Shown piece after piece: positions 28,770-36,108 of a stretch of 64,000 nt of DNA. Source of the stretch: Mesopusillimonas faecipullorum (GTDB taxonomy: Bacteria > Pseudomonadota > Gammaproteobacteria > Burkholderiales > Burkholderiaceae_B); contig NZ_JACDXW010000003.1 in the NCBI RefSeq assembly GCF_020539505.1, positions 248,001 through 312,000 of the forward strand, written 5' to 3'. The notes under the pieces were generated by a model. That model saw nothing but the letters and a program-made list of their open reading frames with translations, searched no databases and was not told the origin of the DNA. The translations under genes were made by a program, and so were the position numbers. How positions within the stretch are numbered: position 1 is the first letter of the stretch; each line of letters opens with the position of its first letter.

Positions 28770-28775
28770 CCATAA

Positions 28776-28811
28776 AATAGGCGTAAAGTAATACGCCTAT
28801 TTCGTTTTTTT
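28776..28811 (+). terminator. Rho-independent terminator between petC and sspA
   Basis: AATAGGCGTA (28776-28785) pairs perfectly with 28792-28801 around a 6-nt loop. Three bases later comes a run of seven T residues (28805-28811). With the preceding hairpin it ends the petABC transcript, although part of the transcription may continue into sspA 30 bp downstream. Confidence 0.72.
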
Positions 28812-28840
28812 GCCGCCTCTTTTGACAGGGAAGCCACAAC

Positions 28841-29449
28841 ATGATGGTGCTCTACTCCGGGACGACCTGCCCGTTTTCACAACGCTGCCGTTTCGTGCTG
28901 TTCGAAAAAGGCATGGATTTCGAAATCCGTGACATCGATTTGTACAACAAGCCAGAAGACATCAATGTAATGAACCCATATGGCCAGGTACCCATATTGG
29001 TTGAACGTGATCTCATTCTGTACGAATCCAACATCATCAACGAATATATCGACGAGCGCTTTCCGCATCCGCAACTGATGCCCGCCGATCCGGTGATGCG
29101 TGCTCGCACACGCCTGTTTCTGTACAACTTCGAGAAAGAACTGTTTACCCACGTTTGCGTTCTTGAGAACCGCAGTACGTCCGACGAAAAACAGGTCGAA
29201 ACTGCACGCAATGCCATCCGCGACCGCCTGTCGCAATTGGCCCCCATGCTGATCAAAAACAAGTTCATGCTGGGCGAAGAGTTCTCCATGCTGGATGTAG
29301 CGATGGCCCCACTACTGTGGCGCTTGGAGCACTACGGCATTGAACTGCCCAAGAGTGCCGCTCCTGTCCAGAAATACGCCGAGCGTATTTTCTCCCGTCC
29401 GGCCTACATAGAAGCCCTGACGCCATCCGAGAAAGTCATGCGCCGATAA
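28841..29449 (+). CDS. sspA: Stringent starvation protein A (GST-fold)
   Basis: A 202-residue SspA homologue with a glutathione-S-transferase fold. The thioredoxin-like N-terminal half begins MMVLYSGTTCPFSQRCRFVLFEKGM and contains NPYGQVPILVERDLILYESNIINEYIDERFPHPQLMP, the SspA signature. SspA binds RNA polymerase and affects stationary-phase and acid-stress transcription. Its position between petABC and sspB is typical of Burkholderiales. Confidence 0.93.
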   Translation: MMVLYSGTTCPFSQRCRFVLFEKGMDFEIRDIDLYNKPEDINVMNPYGQVPILVERDLILYESNIINEYIDERFPHPQLMPADPVMRARTRLFLYNFEKELFTHVCVLENRSTSDEKQVETARNAIRDRLSQLAPMLIKNKFMLGEEFSMLDVAMAPLLWRLEHYGIELPKSAAPVQKYAERIFSRPAYIEALTPSEKVMRR

Positions 29450-29526
29450 ACCGGCTATAGGGCGGCACCCATCTGGGGCCGCCCCGTTCCGTTCTAGGCC
29501 ATGCGCCTTTTGTCCCGCCGAAAGCC

Positions 29527-29976
29527 ATGCAAGAAACCTCTACCAAACCTTATCTAATTCGAGCCTTGCACGACTGGTGCACTGATAATGGCTACACCCC
29601 GCACATTGTCGTCACCGTAGATGCCAACACCGTTGTGCCCGTCGCGCACATTCACGACGGCCAGATCACACTAAACATTGGCACCTTGGCAACCCACAAG
29701 CTCGTCATCGGTAACGAGTACATAGAGTTCCAAGCCCGCTTCGGTGGCATTACCGAACAGATTTTCGTGCCCGTTGCTGCCGTATCGGCTATCTACGCTC
29801 GCGAAACCGGAGCCGGGATGGGCTTCGAGATCGCAGACTCCGCGCCTTATCCGGGCAGCCCTCTGGATACCGATCCCCACGAAGCCGAACACAGCCCCCC
29901 CTCTCCTCAGGCGTCTGCTACGGATGATGCGCCCGAGGGCGGCACCAAACGCCCCCACCTGACCATCGTGAAGTAA
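29527..29976 (+). CDS. sspB: ClpXP adaptor SspB
   Basis: A 149-residue SspB, which delivers ssrA-tagged proteins to ClpXP. The ssrA-binding fold covers about residues 1-100 (TKPYLIRALHDWCTDNGYTPHIVVTVD, IGNEYIEFQARFGG). A flexible acidic/proline tail then ends in KRPHLTIVK, the conserved ClpX-binding peptide. The adaptor layout of folded domain, linker and terminal ClpX-tether is complete. Confidence 0.94.
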   Translation: MQETSTKPYLIRALHDWCTDNGYTPHIVVTVDANTVVPVAHIHDGQITLNIGTLATHKLVIGNEYIEFQARFGGITEQIFVPVAAVSAIYARETGAGMGFEIADSAPYPGSPLDTDPHEAEHSPPSPQASATDDAPEGGTKRPHLTIVK

Positions 29977-29989
29977 GCCCAGGCTTACT
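29972..29989. promoter_or_regulatory. Short palindrome at the sspB stop codon
   Basis: AGTAAGCC and GGCTTACT are separated by two bases, forming an 18-bp palindrome that overlaps the sspB stop and lies about 60 bp before the TetR start. It could be an operator for that regulator or simply a weak 3' structure; there is no T tract. Confidence 0.3.
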
Positions 29990-30049
29990 ACGGCCCTCAT
30001 CGTTCGCGCCATATACACCACGCATGGCAGCGCAGAAATCCTCTATAGC

Positions 30050-30778
30050 ATGACACCCGTACAGCCCGCCAGGCGACCGGGCCGCCCAGTAGGCGACCGG
30101 GACACTCGCAACCTGATTCTTGACGAAGCCGAGCAGTTGTTTGCCTATCAGGGCTATGCTTCTACGTCCACACGCACCATCGCAGCTGCGGCCGGGGTCC
30201 AGCAATCCATGATTTCGTACTATTTCGGCACCAAGCAGAAATTGTTCGAAGAGGTCTTCAAGCGTCGCGGTACGCTTCTGAGCGAGCAACGCGAACAATA
30301 CCTGGATGCTTTGATGGCGCGCACGGAGGGCAAACCTTCAGTACACGAAGTCATTGCTGCCTACCTTAAGCCACAGTTCGACCTTAAACGCAGCGGCCCC
30401 GCCGGGCTTGCCTTCATGCGTCTGCAGGCCCGTCTTCACAACGAACCTGAAGAACTGGCTTTTCGTCTGCGCCGCGAAGTCTACGACCCCTCTACCAAGC
30501 GCTATATCGCTGCGCTGGAAGCCTTGCTGCCGCACATCAATCCTGCCGATTTGAATTGGCGTTTCGCTTTTCTGGTGGGCACCTATCTGTACATGCTCGC
30601 CGGCGTCGACCGTCTGCACGATATGTCGGACGGTCGCTACGAGTCCGACGACATGAACGAGCTGGTGGCCCAACTGACCCATTTCCTGGCCAGCGGCATT
30701 CAAGCCGAGACCACGCCCGCCGCCGTGCGCGACCTGACCCACGGCGAAACATTCCCTTTATTTTCGGGTAATCCCTAG
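30050..30778 (+). CDS. TetR/AcrR-family regulator, beside the nic genes
   Basis: A 242-residue transcriptional regulator. The N-terminal helix-turn-helix covers about residues 15-65 (TRNLILDEAEQLFAYQGYASTSTRTIAAAAGVQQSMISYYFGTKQKLFEEVF). The ligand-binding half is divergent. A long helical bundle includes DLNWRFAFLVGTYLYMLAGVDRL. It lies directly upstream of, and on the same strand as, nicD. In P. putida a TetR-type regulator (NicS) and a MarR-type one (NicR) control nicotinate genes, so control of the downstream nic genes is plausible but inferred. Confidence 0.85.
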   Translation: MTPVQPARRPGRPVGDRDTRNLILDEAEQLFAYQGYASTSTRTIAAAAGVQQSMISYYFGTKQKLFEEVFKRRGTLLSEQREQYLDALMARTEGKPSVHEVIAAYLKPQFDLKRSGPAGLAFMRLQARLHNEPEELAFRLRREVYDPSTKRYIAALEALLPHINPADLNWRFAFLVGTYLYMLAGVDRLHDMSDGRYESDDMNELVAQLTHFLASGIQAETTPAAVRDLTHGETFPLFSGNP

Positions 30779-30822
30779 GCCTTCATGCGCCGCTGCACGG
30801 CCAGTTAAGCCGACTTGTCCCC

Positions 30823-30854
30823 TATAATCAGTCAATCGAACAATAAACTTGTTC
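30823..30854 (+). promoter_or_regulatory. Candidate nicD promoter and operator
   Basis: A perfect TATAAT (30823-30828) has no good -35 element upstream, as expected for an activated or weak promoter. Just downstream, GAACAA (30838-30843) and TTGTTC (30849-30854) form an inverted repeat with a 5-bp spacer, where a repressor such as the adjacent TetR protein could block initiation. nicD starts 84 bp later. Confidence 0.4.
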
Positions 30855-30938
30855 ATCCGTTGTCATGGCTGCACGCCTTGCCAGGGTGTGCCGGCCTGCT
30901 ACGTATCCCTACGACCACGCCACAAGGACGACACCCGC

Positions 30939-31751
30939 ATGACTTCCAGCAGCACCTTTCTGTACGGCGCCAACGTACGCGCCAACGGTATTCGCCAACA
31001 CTATCTACGCTACGGCGGCAAGGGCCCCGCACTGATTCTGGTACCCGGCATCACCAGCCCGGCCCCCACTTGGGGCTTCGTGGCCGAGCGTCTGGGCCAG
31101 CAATACGACACCTACGTACTCGACGTGCGTGGGCGCGGTCTCTCCGAAACGGTTCCCGGCATGGATTACAGCTTGGCCGCCTGCGCCCAAGACGTGGGAG
31201 CCTTCGCTCAAGCACTGGGCCTGAAAGACTACATCCTGGTCGGGCACTCCATGGGTGGGCGCATAGGTGCACTGGTGGCTGCCAACCATGCAGAAGGCCT
31301 GTCTCGTTTGGTTATGGTCGATCCGCCCGTCTCAGGCCCGGGTCGTCGCGCCTATCCATCCAAAATAGACTGGTACGTCGACTCTATTCGCTTGATGACT
31401 GCAGGCGAACCCTGGGAACGCTTGCGCGACTTCTCACCCACCTGGACAGACGAAGAAGTCCGCTTGCGTGGCGAGTGGTTGCACACCTGCAATGAAGACG
31501 CCATTGTGCAGTCTTACAACGAATTCCATACCACCGACATGCATGTACATCTGCCTCAGATCAAAGTGCCCACTATGCTGATGGTGGCAGGCAAAGGCGG
31601 TGTTATCGAAGCCAAAGACATCGAAGAGATCCAACAACTGGTTCCTGGGATCAAGGTTGATCACGTTCCCAAAGCCGGCCATATGATTCCTTGGGATGAT
31701 CTCGAAGGCTTCTTTGATTCCTTGAACACCTTTTTACCTACCAAGGTTTAA
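30939..31751 (+). CDS. nicD: N-formylmaleamate deformylase
   Basis: A 270-residue alpha/beta-hydrolase that splits N-formylmaleamate into maleamate and formate in the 2,5-dihydroxypyridine pathway. ATG 30939 (preceded by AAGGA) is chosen over a frame 30 codons longer because the family begins at about ...NGIRQHYLRYGGKGPALILVPGITSPAPTWGFVAERLG. The triad is Ser104 (GHSMGG), Asp128 (MVDPPVSGPGRRAYPSK) and His248 (KAGHMIPWDDLEGFF). This is a constant +3 offset from the Ser101-Asp125-His245 I recall for P. putida NicD. The neighbours nicX and nicF support the call. Confidence 0.92.
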   Translation: MTSSSTFLYGANVRANGIRQHYLRYGGKGPALILVPGITSPAPTWGFVAERLGQQYDTYVLDVRGRGLSETVPGMDYSLAACAQDVGAFAQALGLKDYILVGHSMGGRIGALVAANHAEGLSRLVMVDPPVSGPGRRAYPSKIDWYVDSIRLMTAGEPWERLRDFSPTWTDEEVRLRGEWLHTCNEDAIVQSYNEFHTTDMHVHLPQIKVPTMLMVAGKGGVIEAKDIEEIQQLVPGIKVDHVPKAGHMIPWDDLEGFFDSLNTFLPTKV

Positions 31752-31859
31752 AGCCCGTAGTTTGAAAAGGCCGCCCGTTAAAAGCAGTAAAGGCGGCTCA
31801 TCTTAATGGCGGTTTTTACCGGCCATAAATTAATCAAACAACCGAATAAGGAGGCTTTC

Positions 31860-32927
31860 ATGGCCGTTAGTGATTCCGACATGATCCGTGCGTGGACTCA
31901 GGTCCTGACGCTTTCCAAGCTTCAACCCGGGCAGATCGTCACGATACTGACCGGCGAAGGCACGCATCCGCAAAACCTGCGTACGGCAGAAATCGCCGCG
32001 ACAACTATGGGTGCGGTCGTCAGCCGCTTGTACCTGCCGCCGGTCAATGGTGAAAAATCGCTCAGCCGCGACCCGCTCGCTTATCTGGGCACAACACCGT
32101 TAACCGGCAATGCCGCCGCTATCGCAGCCCTTAAGGCCAGCGATCTGGTGCTCGACCTGATGACGCTGCTGTTCTCGCCCGAACAACACGATATCTTGGC
32201 CTCGGGCACCAAAATTCTGCTGGCAGTCGAGCCACCCGAAATTCTGGCCCGTATCGTCCCAACCATCGAGGACTACCACCGCGTAAAAGCAGGTGCCGCG
32301 TTGCTGGAAAACAAGAAAGTGATGCACGTTACCTCTCCCGCCGGTACCGACATTCGGCTACCCATGGGTGAGTTTCCCGTGGTTAAGGAGTACGGCTTTG
32401 TGGAAGAACCCGGGCGCTGGGATCATTGGCCCAGCGGCTTTTTCTTTACCTTCCCTAACGAAGGCCAGTCGCAAGGCCGCATCGTCATCGACAAGGGCGA
32501 TATTCTGCTGCCCCAGAAATACTATGTCAGCACGCCAATTACTCTGACGGTGAAAGACGGTTTTGCTACCGATATCGAAGGCGATATCGACGCCGAGCTG
32601 CTGCGCGAATACACCGCTTCATTCAATGACCCCGAGGCCTATGCCATCTCGCACATAGGATGGGGGCTGCAGACACGCGCTTACTGGAACACCCTCAGCC
32701 TTTACGATCGCGAAGCCACCATAGGCATGGACGCACGCGCTTTCAACGGCAACTTCCTGTTTTCGCTAGGGCCCAACAACGAAGCCGGCGGTAGCCGCAC
32801 CACCACCTGCCACATCGACATCCCTTTGCGTAACTGCACCATAGACGTCGACGGCACCGTGGTCGTCAAGGACGGCAAGGTCCTGGAAGAGCTGATGGAT
32901 TATCAGCGCAGCACCCCAGCCAAATAA
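31860..32927 (+). CDS. nicX: 2,5-dihydroxypyridine 5,6-dioxygenase
   Basis: A 355-residue iron(II) extradiol-type dioxygenase that opens 2,5-dihydroxypyridine to N-formylmaleamate. ATG 31860 is chosen, with AAGGAGG 5 bp upstream; an in-frame ATG 18 codons earlier lacks such a site. Residues His265 (SHIGWG) and His318/Asp320 (CHIDIP) fall exactly at the iron-ligand positions I recall for P. putida NicX. The 108-bp gap after nicD holds two weak hairpins (GCCGCC 31770-31775 with 31792-31797, and one around 31806-31826), which may modulate expression. Confidence 0.93.
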   Translation: MAVSDSDMIRAWTQVLTLSKLQPGQIVTILTGEGTHPQNLRTAEIAATTMGAVVSRLYLPPVNGEKSLSRDPLAYLGTTPLTGNAAAIAALKASDLVLDLMTLLFSPEQHDILASGTKILLAVEPPEILARIVPTIEDYHRVKAGAALLENKKVMHVTSPAGTDIRLPMGEFPVVKEYGFVEEPGRWDHWPSGFFFTFPNEGQSQGRIVIDKGDILLPQKYYVSTPITLTVKDGFATDIEGDIDAELLREYTASFNDPEAYAISHIGWGLQTRAYWNTLSLYDREATIGMDARAFNGNFLFSLGPNNEAGGSRTTTCHIDIPLRNCTIDVDGTVVVKDGKVLEELMDYQRSTPAK

Positions 32928-32940
32928 AGGAGCTTCTCTC

Positions 32941-33561
32941 GTGTCTAACGAAAATGCCGTTTTCTCGCAGCAAGGCTTTGGCGCCAGCCTGGGTCTACAA
33001 GCGCCTTTCGGTCTTTTACTGATCGACTTCGTCAACGGTTTTGCCGACCCGGCTGTTTTCGGTGGCGGTAATATTCCAGAAGCCATAGAGCGCAGCAAAG
33101 GTTTGCTTGCAAGCGCACGTCAGCGGGGCTGGCCCATTGCCCACAGCCGCATCGTTTACCAAGACGATGACAGCGACGCCAATATTTTCAGTGCCAAGGT
33201 ACCCACCATGCTTGGCCTGAAAGAGGACAGTCCAGGTAGCCAGATCGTGCCGGAATTGGCACCTGAGCGCGGAGAGTACGTGGTACGCAAAAACGTGCCT
33301 TCGGCATTCTTCGGCACCGACTTGGCGCCTTGGCTGACCCAGCGTGGTGTCAAAACCCTGATCATAGGCGGCGCCGTCACCAGCGGCTGTGTGCGTGCTA
33401 GCGTGGTAGACGCCATGTGCTGGGGTTTCCGCCCTATCGTCGTCTCTGACTGCGTCGGAGACCGGGCCATTGCGCCGCATGACGCCAGTCTGTTCGACAT
33501 GGGCCAGAAGTACGCCGACGTCATGACACGCGACGCCTTGCTGGCCGGCCTGCCCGCCTAA
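32941..33561 (+). CDS. nicF: Maleamate amidohydrolase
   Basis: A 206-residue cysteine hydrolase of the isochorismatase-like superfamily that converts maleamate to maleate and ammonia. It starts with GTG 32941, 13 bp after nicX. The catalytic triad is Asp29 (LLIDFVNGFADP), Lys117 (VVRKNVPSAFFGTDL) and Cys150 (GGAVTSGCVRAS), the same numbering I recall for NicF of P. putida. Maleate isomerase (nicE), the next step to fumarate, is not in the window. Confidence 0.93.
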   Translation: MSNENAVFSQQGFGASLGLQAPFGLLLIDFVNGFADPAVFGGGNIPEAIERSKGLLASARQRGWPIAHSRIVYQDDDSDANIFSAKVPTMLGLKEDSPGSQIVPELAPERGEYVVRKNVPSAFFGTDLAPWLTQRGVKTLIIGGAVTSGCVRASVVDAMCWGFRPIVVSDCVGDRAIAPHDASLFDMGQKYADVMTRDALLAGLPA

Positions 33562-33575
33562 GCATACGTCCGCAC

Positions 33576-33598
33576 GGGGTTGGCACCCTGCCAACCCC
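33576..33598 (+). other. Perfect hairpin after nicF
   Basis: GGGGTTGGCA (33576-33585) and TGCCAACCCC (33589-33598) form a perfect 10-bp stem with a 3-nt loop, 14 bp after the nicF stop. No T tract follows, so it is more likely an mRNA 3'-protecting structure or a rho-dependent end than a classical terminator. Confidence 0.6.
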
Positions 33599-33724
33599 GG
33601 CACAGCCCTCACGAATAAAGTACCAGTCTTACTGGAAAGGCTTGGGCGTGAACGCTGGCGGGCTGGCTTTATTCCGTTTACGCTATGCTTTGCAAAATAC
33701 AGAAAAAGTAGCCGGACACCATCG

Positions 33725-33748
33725 TTACGGCACTTAAGCAAGCCGTAA
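33725..33748 (+). promoter_or_regulatory. Inverted repeat abutting the RBS of the DUF2478 gene
   Basis: TTACGGC (33725-33731) and GCCGTAA (33742-33748) are an exact 7-bp inverted repeat with a 10-bp spacer. Its last bases overlap the AAGGA ribosome-binding site, 8 bp before the ATG. It could hide the site in RNA or bind a regulator. It does not look like a ModE box or a moco riboswitch. Confidence 0.4.
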
Positions 33749-33759
33749 AGGAAACCGTC

Positions 33760-34305
33760 ATGACTGAATCGCTGCCCATCGCCGCCATCGTCCACTCGGG
33801 GAAGCACCAGGCCGATGACCTGCTTATCGCCTTTTTCAACGACCTGACGACGCGCGGCTGGAAAATACGTGGTTTGGTACGCGGCCCCGCCGACTCAGCC
33901 GACGATTGCGCCACGCGCACCGTGCTTGATGTACATACCGGCGAGATCTACCCCATTTCTCAGAATTTGGGGCAGGGCTCCACCGCCTGCTGTCTCGATC
34001 CCGGCGCCCTGATTGCTGCGGCCGTCGTTCTGCATCGTGCCTTCGAGGCTCAAGTCGACCTGGCTCTTGTGAATCGCTTTGGTATTCTCGAAGCCGATGG
34101 CAAAGGCTTTGCCCAAGAGATGTTGTCCTTCATGGGTGAAGGCATCCCAATGCTGACGGTTGTTTCTCAAACCTACCTAGAGGCATGGCGCCACTTTACC
34201 GGCGGGCTGGCCCATGAAATGCCCGCCACCAAAGAAGCTTTATACGATTGGGCCCGCAGCCTGCCTGCCGCCCAGAAATGGCCACTGGCCGAGCACGCCG
34301 CGTGA
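33760..34305 (+). CDS. DUF2478-family protein, possibly molybdenum-related
   Basis: A 181-residue protein matching the DUF2478 pattern: IAAIVHSGKHQADDLLIAFFNDLTTRGWKIRGLVRGP at the N-terminus, then LGQGSTACCLDPGALIAAA and VDLALVNRFGILEADGKGF. The SGKHQADD element resembles a degenerate P-loop. From memory, such proteins occur near molybdate transport and molybdoenzyme genes. No biochemical function is established. It leads a FecCD-type permease and ATPase and follows nicF, fitting a role in supplying metal to a molybdenum hydroxylase, which is inference. Confidence 0.72.
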   Translation: MTESLPIAAIVHSGKHQADDLLIAFFNDLTTRGWKIRGLVRGPADSADDCATRTVLDVHTGEIYPISQNLGQGSTACCLDPGALIAAAVVLHRAFEAQVDLALVNRFGILEADGKGFAQEMLSFMGEGIPMLTVVSQTYLEAWRHFTGGLAHEMPATKEALYDWARSLPAAQKWPLAEHAA

Positions 34306-34345
34306 AGGGACTTGTGCGGTGCGGCGGTCGCCCACTTGAACATCC

Positions 34346-35341
34346 ATGACTTCGCTGCGTTATACCGCCCTGCTCGCAGCGCTACTCATTTTGCTGCTCG
34401 TCACGCTGGCACTCAGCCTTAGCGCCGGCAAATACCCCGTCGGTTTGCCGGCTTTATGGGCCAGCCTTACAGGCCATCACAGCTCCGCATTGCTCGACAC
34501 TGTCGTCTGGCAACTGCGCTTGCCTCGTGCTCTTGCAGCCGCCCTCATAGGCGCGGCACTCTCTGCAGCCGGCGCGGCCTATCAGGCCATGTTTCGGAAT
34601 CCGCTGGTGTCACCCGACATTCTGGGCGTATCGGCGGGTGCCGGGCTCGGAGCTTCGCTGGGCATTTTCATGAGCCTGTCCTTGTTATGGGTTCAAGGTC
34701 TGGCCTTCGCCGGTGGCTTGCTGGCCGTTGCCTGCGTGTATTTGGTCGGGCGCGCGGCACGCCGGCAAGACAGCGTGCTAGTGCTGGTATTGGCCGGTGT
34801 CGCCATAGGCGCCCTATTGAGCGCGGGCTTATCGTTGCTGAAGCTGCTGGCCGATCCCACATCACAACTGCCGTCCATTACGTTTTGGCTGATGGGGGGC
34901 CTGCAAGCCGTGACCAGCCACGAGCTGCGCTGGCTTGCACCAGGCATCGCCATGGCCATGCTACCCTTAATACTCTTGCGCTGGCGTGTCAACATACTGA
35001 ATCTACCCGACCACGAAGCCCTGGCCATGGGCCAAAACCCCAACCGCCTGCGTCTACTACTGATCGCCGCAGCCACGCTGTTGACCGCCTGTTCGGTGGC
35101 TTTCGCAGGCATCATAGCGTGGGTGGGTCTGATCATGCCGCATATCGCCAGACTACTCGTCGGTGCCGAATTCTCGCGCCTGCTGCCCACGGCAGCGCTG
35201 CTGGGGGCCGTGTTTCTGGTGCTCACCGATCTTTTGGCTCGTGCAGTCAGCCACACCGAACTACCCCTGGGTTTGCTGACATCGTTGCTGGGGGCTCCGT
35301 TCTTCCTGTACCTGCTGCTTCGTTCGCGTCGGCTGTCATGA
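34346..35341 (+). CDS. FecCD-family ABC transporter permease
   Basis: A 331-residue BtuC/FecCD/MolB-type permease with about ten transmembrane helices. The family motifs include LRLPRALAAALIGAALSAAGAAYQAMFRNPLVSPDILGVSAGAGLGA and AFAGIIAWVGLIMPHIARLLVG. Family members import iron-siderophores, heme, cobalamin or molybdate/tungstate (MolB). The DUF2478 neighbour and nic genes favour molybdate, but iron chelate is equally allowed by sequence. It overlaps the ATPase by 4 bp. No substrate-binding protein gene is nearby. Confidence 0.88.
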   Translation: MTSLRYTALLAALLILLLVTLALSLSAGKYPVGLPALWASLTGHHSSALLDTVVWQLRLPRALAAALIGAALSAAGAAYQAMFRNPLVSPDILGVSAGAGLGASLGIFMSLSLLWVQGLAFAGGLLAVACVYLVGRAARRQDSVLVLVLAGVAIGALLSAGLSLLKLLADPTSQLPSITFWLMGGLQAVTSHELRWLAPGIAMAMLPLILLRWRVNILNLPDHEALAMGQNPNRLRLLLIAAATLLTACSVAFAGIIAWVGLIMPHIARLLVGAEFSRLLPTAALLGAVFLVLTDLLARAVSHTELPLGLLTSLLGAPFFLYLLLRSRRLS

Positions 35342-36108
35342 GCAACGCCCTGATCAACGCCGTTCGCCTGGATATCGGCTACGCCCAAAAAAGGGTGGCG
35401 CAACAGCTGGATATCAGCCTGCATGCCGGGCGTATCGTGGCTTTATTAGGACCTAATGGCACCGGAAAAACCACTTTATTCAAGACTTTGCTGGGTTTTT
35501 TGCCGCCCCTAAGCGGTAAGGTATACGTGCAAGGCCGGCGCTTGCATGAGTGGCCCTTGCGCGAACTGGCACACTGTCTGGCCTACGTGCCTCAGGCGCA
35601 AGACAGCTCACTTTCATTAAATGTACAAGACCTGGTTCTGCTGGGTCGTACCGCCCATGTGCCGTTGTTTTCCTCGCCCTCGGCCCAAGACCGCAGCCTG
35701 GCCCTGCAAAGCCTGGAGGCGCTTGGTATCAAGCATTTGGCGGCGCACGCTTACGACCAGCTTAGCGGGGGTGAGAAGCAACTGGTGCTGATTGCCAGAG
35801 CTTTGGCGCAATCACCGGCAGCATTGATCATGGACGAACCCACAGCAAGTCTGGATTTCGGCAATCAGATAAAAGTGCTCAAGCACATGCGGCGCCTGGC
35901 TGATGCAGGCATGGGCATATTGTTTTGCACCCACCAACCCGAGCACGCCCTGCGTATTGCGGATGAGGTCAGCCTGTTCAAAGACGGCGCTATACAAGCG
36001 CACGGGGCGCCCCAACAAATACTGAGCCCCGAACGTATCGCTTGGCTATACGATCTGGAACCGGCCGACTTGGATGTCGGCCATCAGAAAACCCCGCCTA
36101 ATGACTGA
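35338..36108 (+). CDS. ABC transporter ATP-binding protein of the FecCD system
   Basis: A 256-residue FecE/MolC-like ATPase. ATG 35338, overlapping the permease stop, is chosen; the frame is open far upstream only as a shadow of the permease gene. Walker A is GPNGTGKTTLFKTLLG, signature LSGGEKQLVLIARALAQ, Walker B ALIMDEPTASLDFGNQ and the switch region FCTHQPEHAL. Its 3' end overlaps the convergent MFS gene by 11 bp. Confidence 0.9.
   Translation: MSNALINAVRLDIGYAQKRVAQQLDISLHAGRIVALLGPNGTGKTTLFKTLLGFLPPLSGKVYVQGRRLHEWPLRELAHCLAYVPQAQDSSLSLNVQDLVLLGRTAHVPLFSSPSAQDRSLALQSLEALGIKHLAAHAYDQLSGGEKQLVLIARALAQSPAALIMDEPTASLDFGNQIKVLKHMRRLADAGMGILFCTHQPEHALRIADEVSLFKDGAIQAHGAPQQILSPERIAWLYDLEPADLDVGHQKTPPND

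Noticed and set aside
28822-28827. Consensus TTGACA upstream of sspA
   Set aside because: It lies 13 bp before the start codon, so any -10 element would fall inside the coding sequence. No usable promoter results.
27860-28837. 325-residue minus-strand open frame opposite petC
   Set aside because: It overlaps cytochrome c1 completely and runs through two terminator hairpins. No motif or ribosome-binding site was found.
34456-35337. Long N-terminal extension of the FecE-like ATPase
   Set aside because: The upstream part is the +1 shadow of the FecCD permease. The ATPase fold begins at ATG 35338, which overlaps the permease stop in the usual coupled way.
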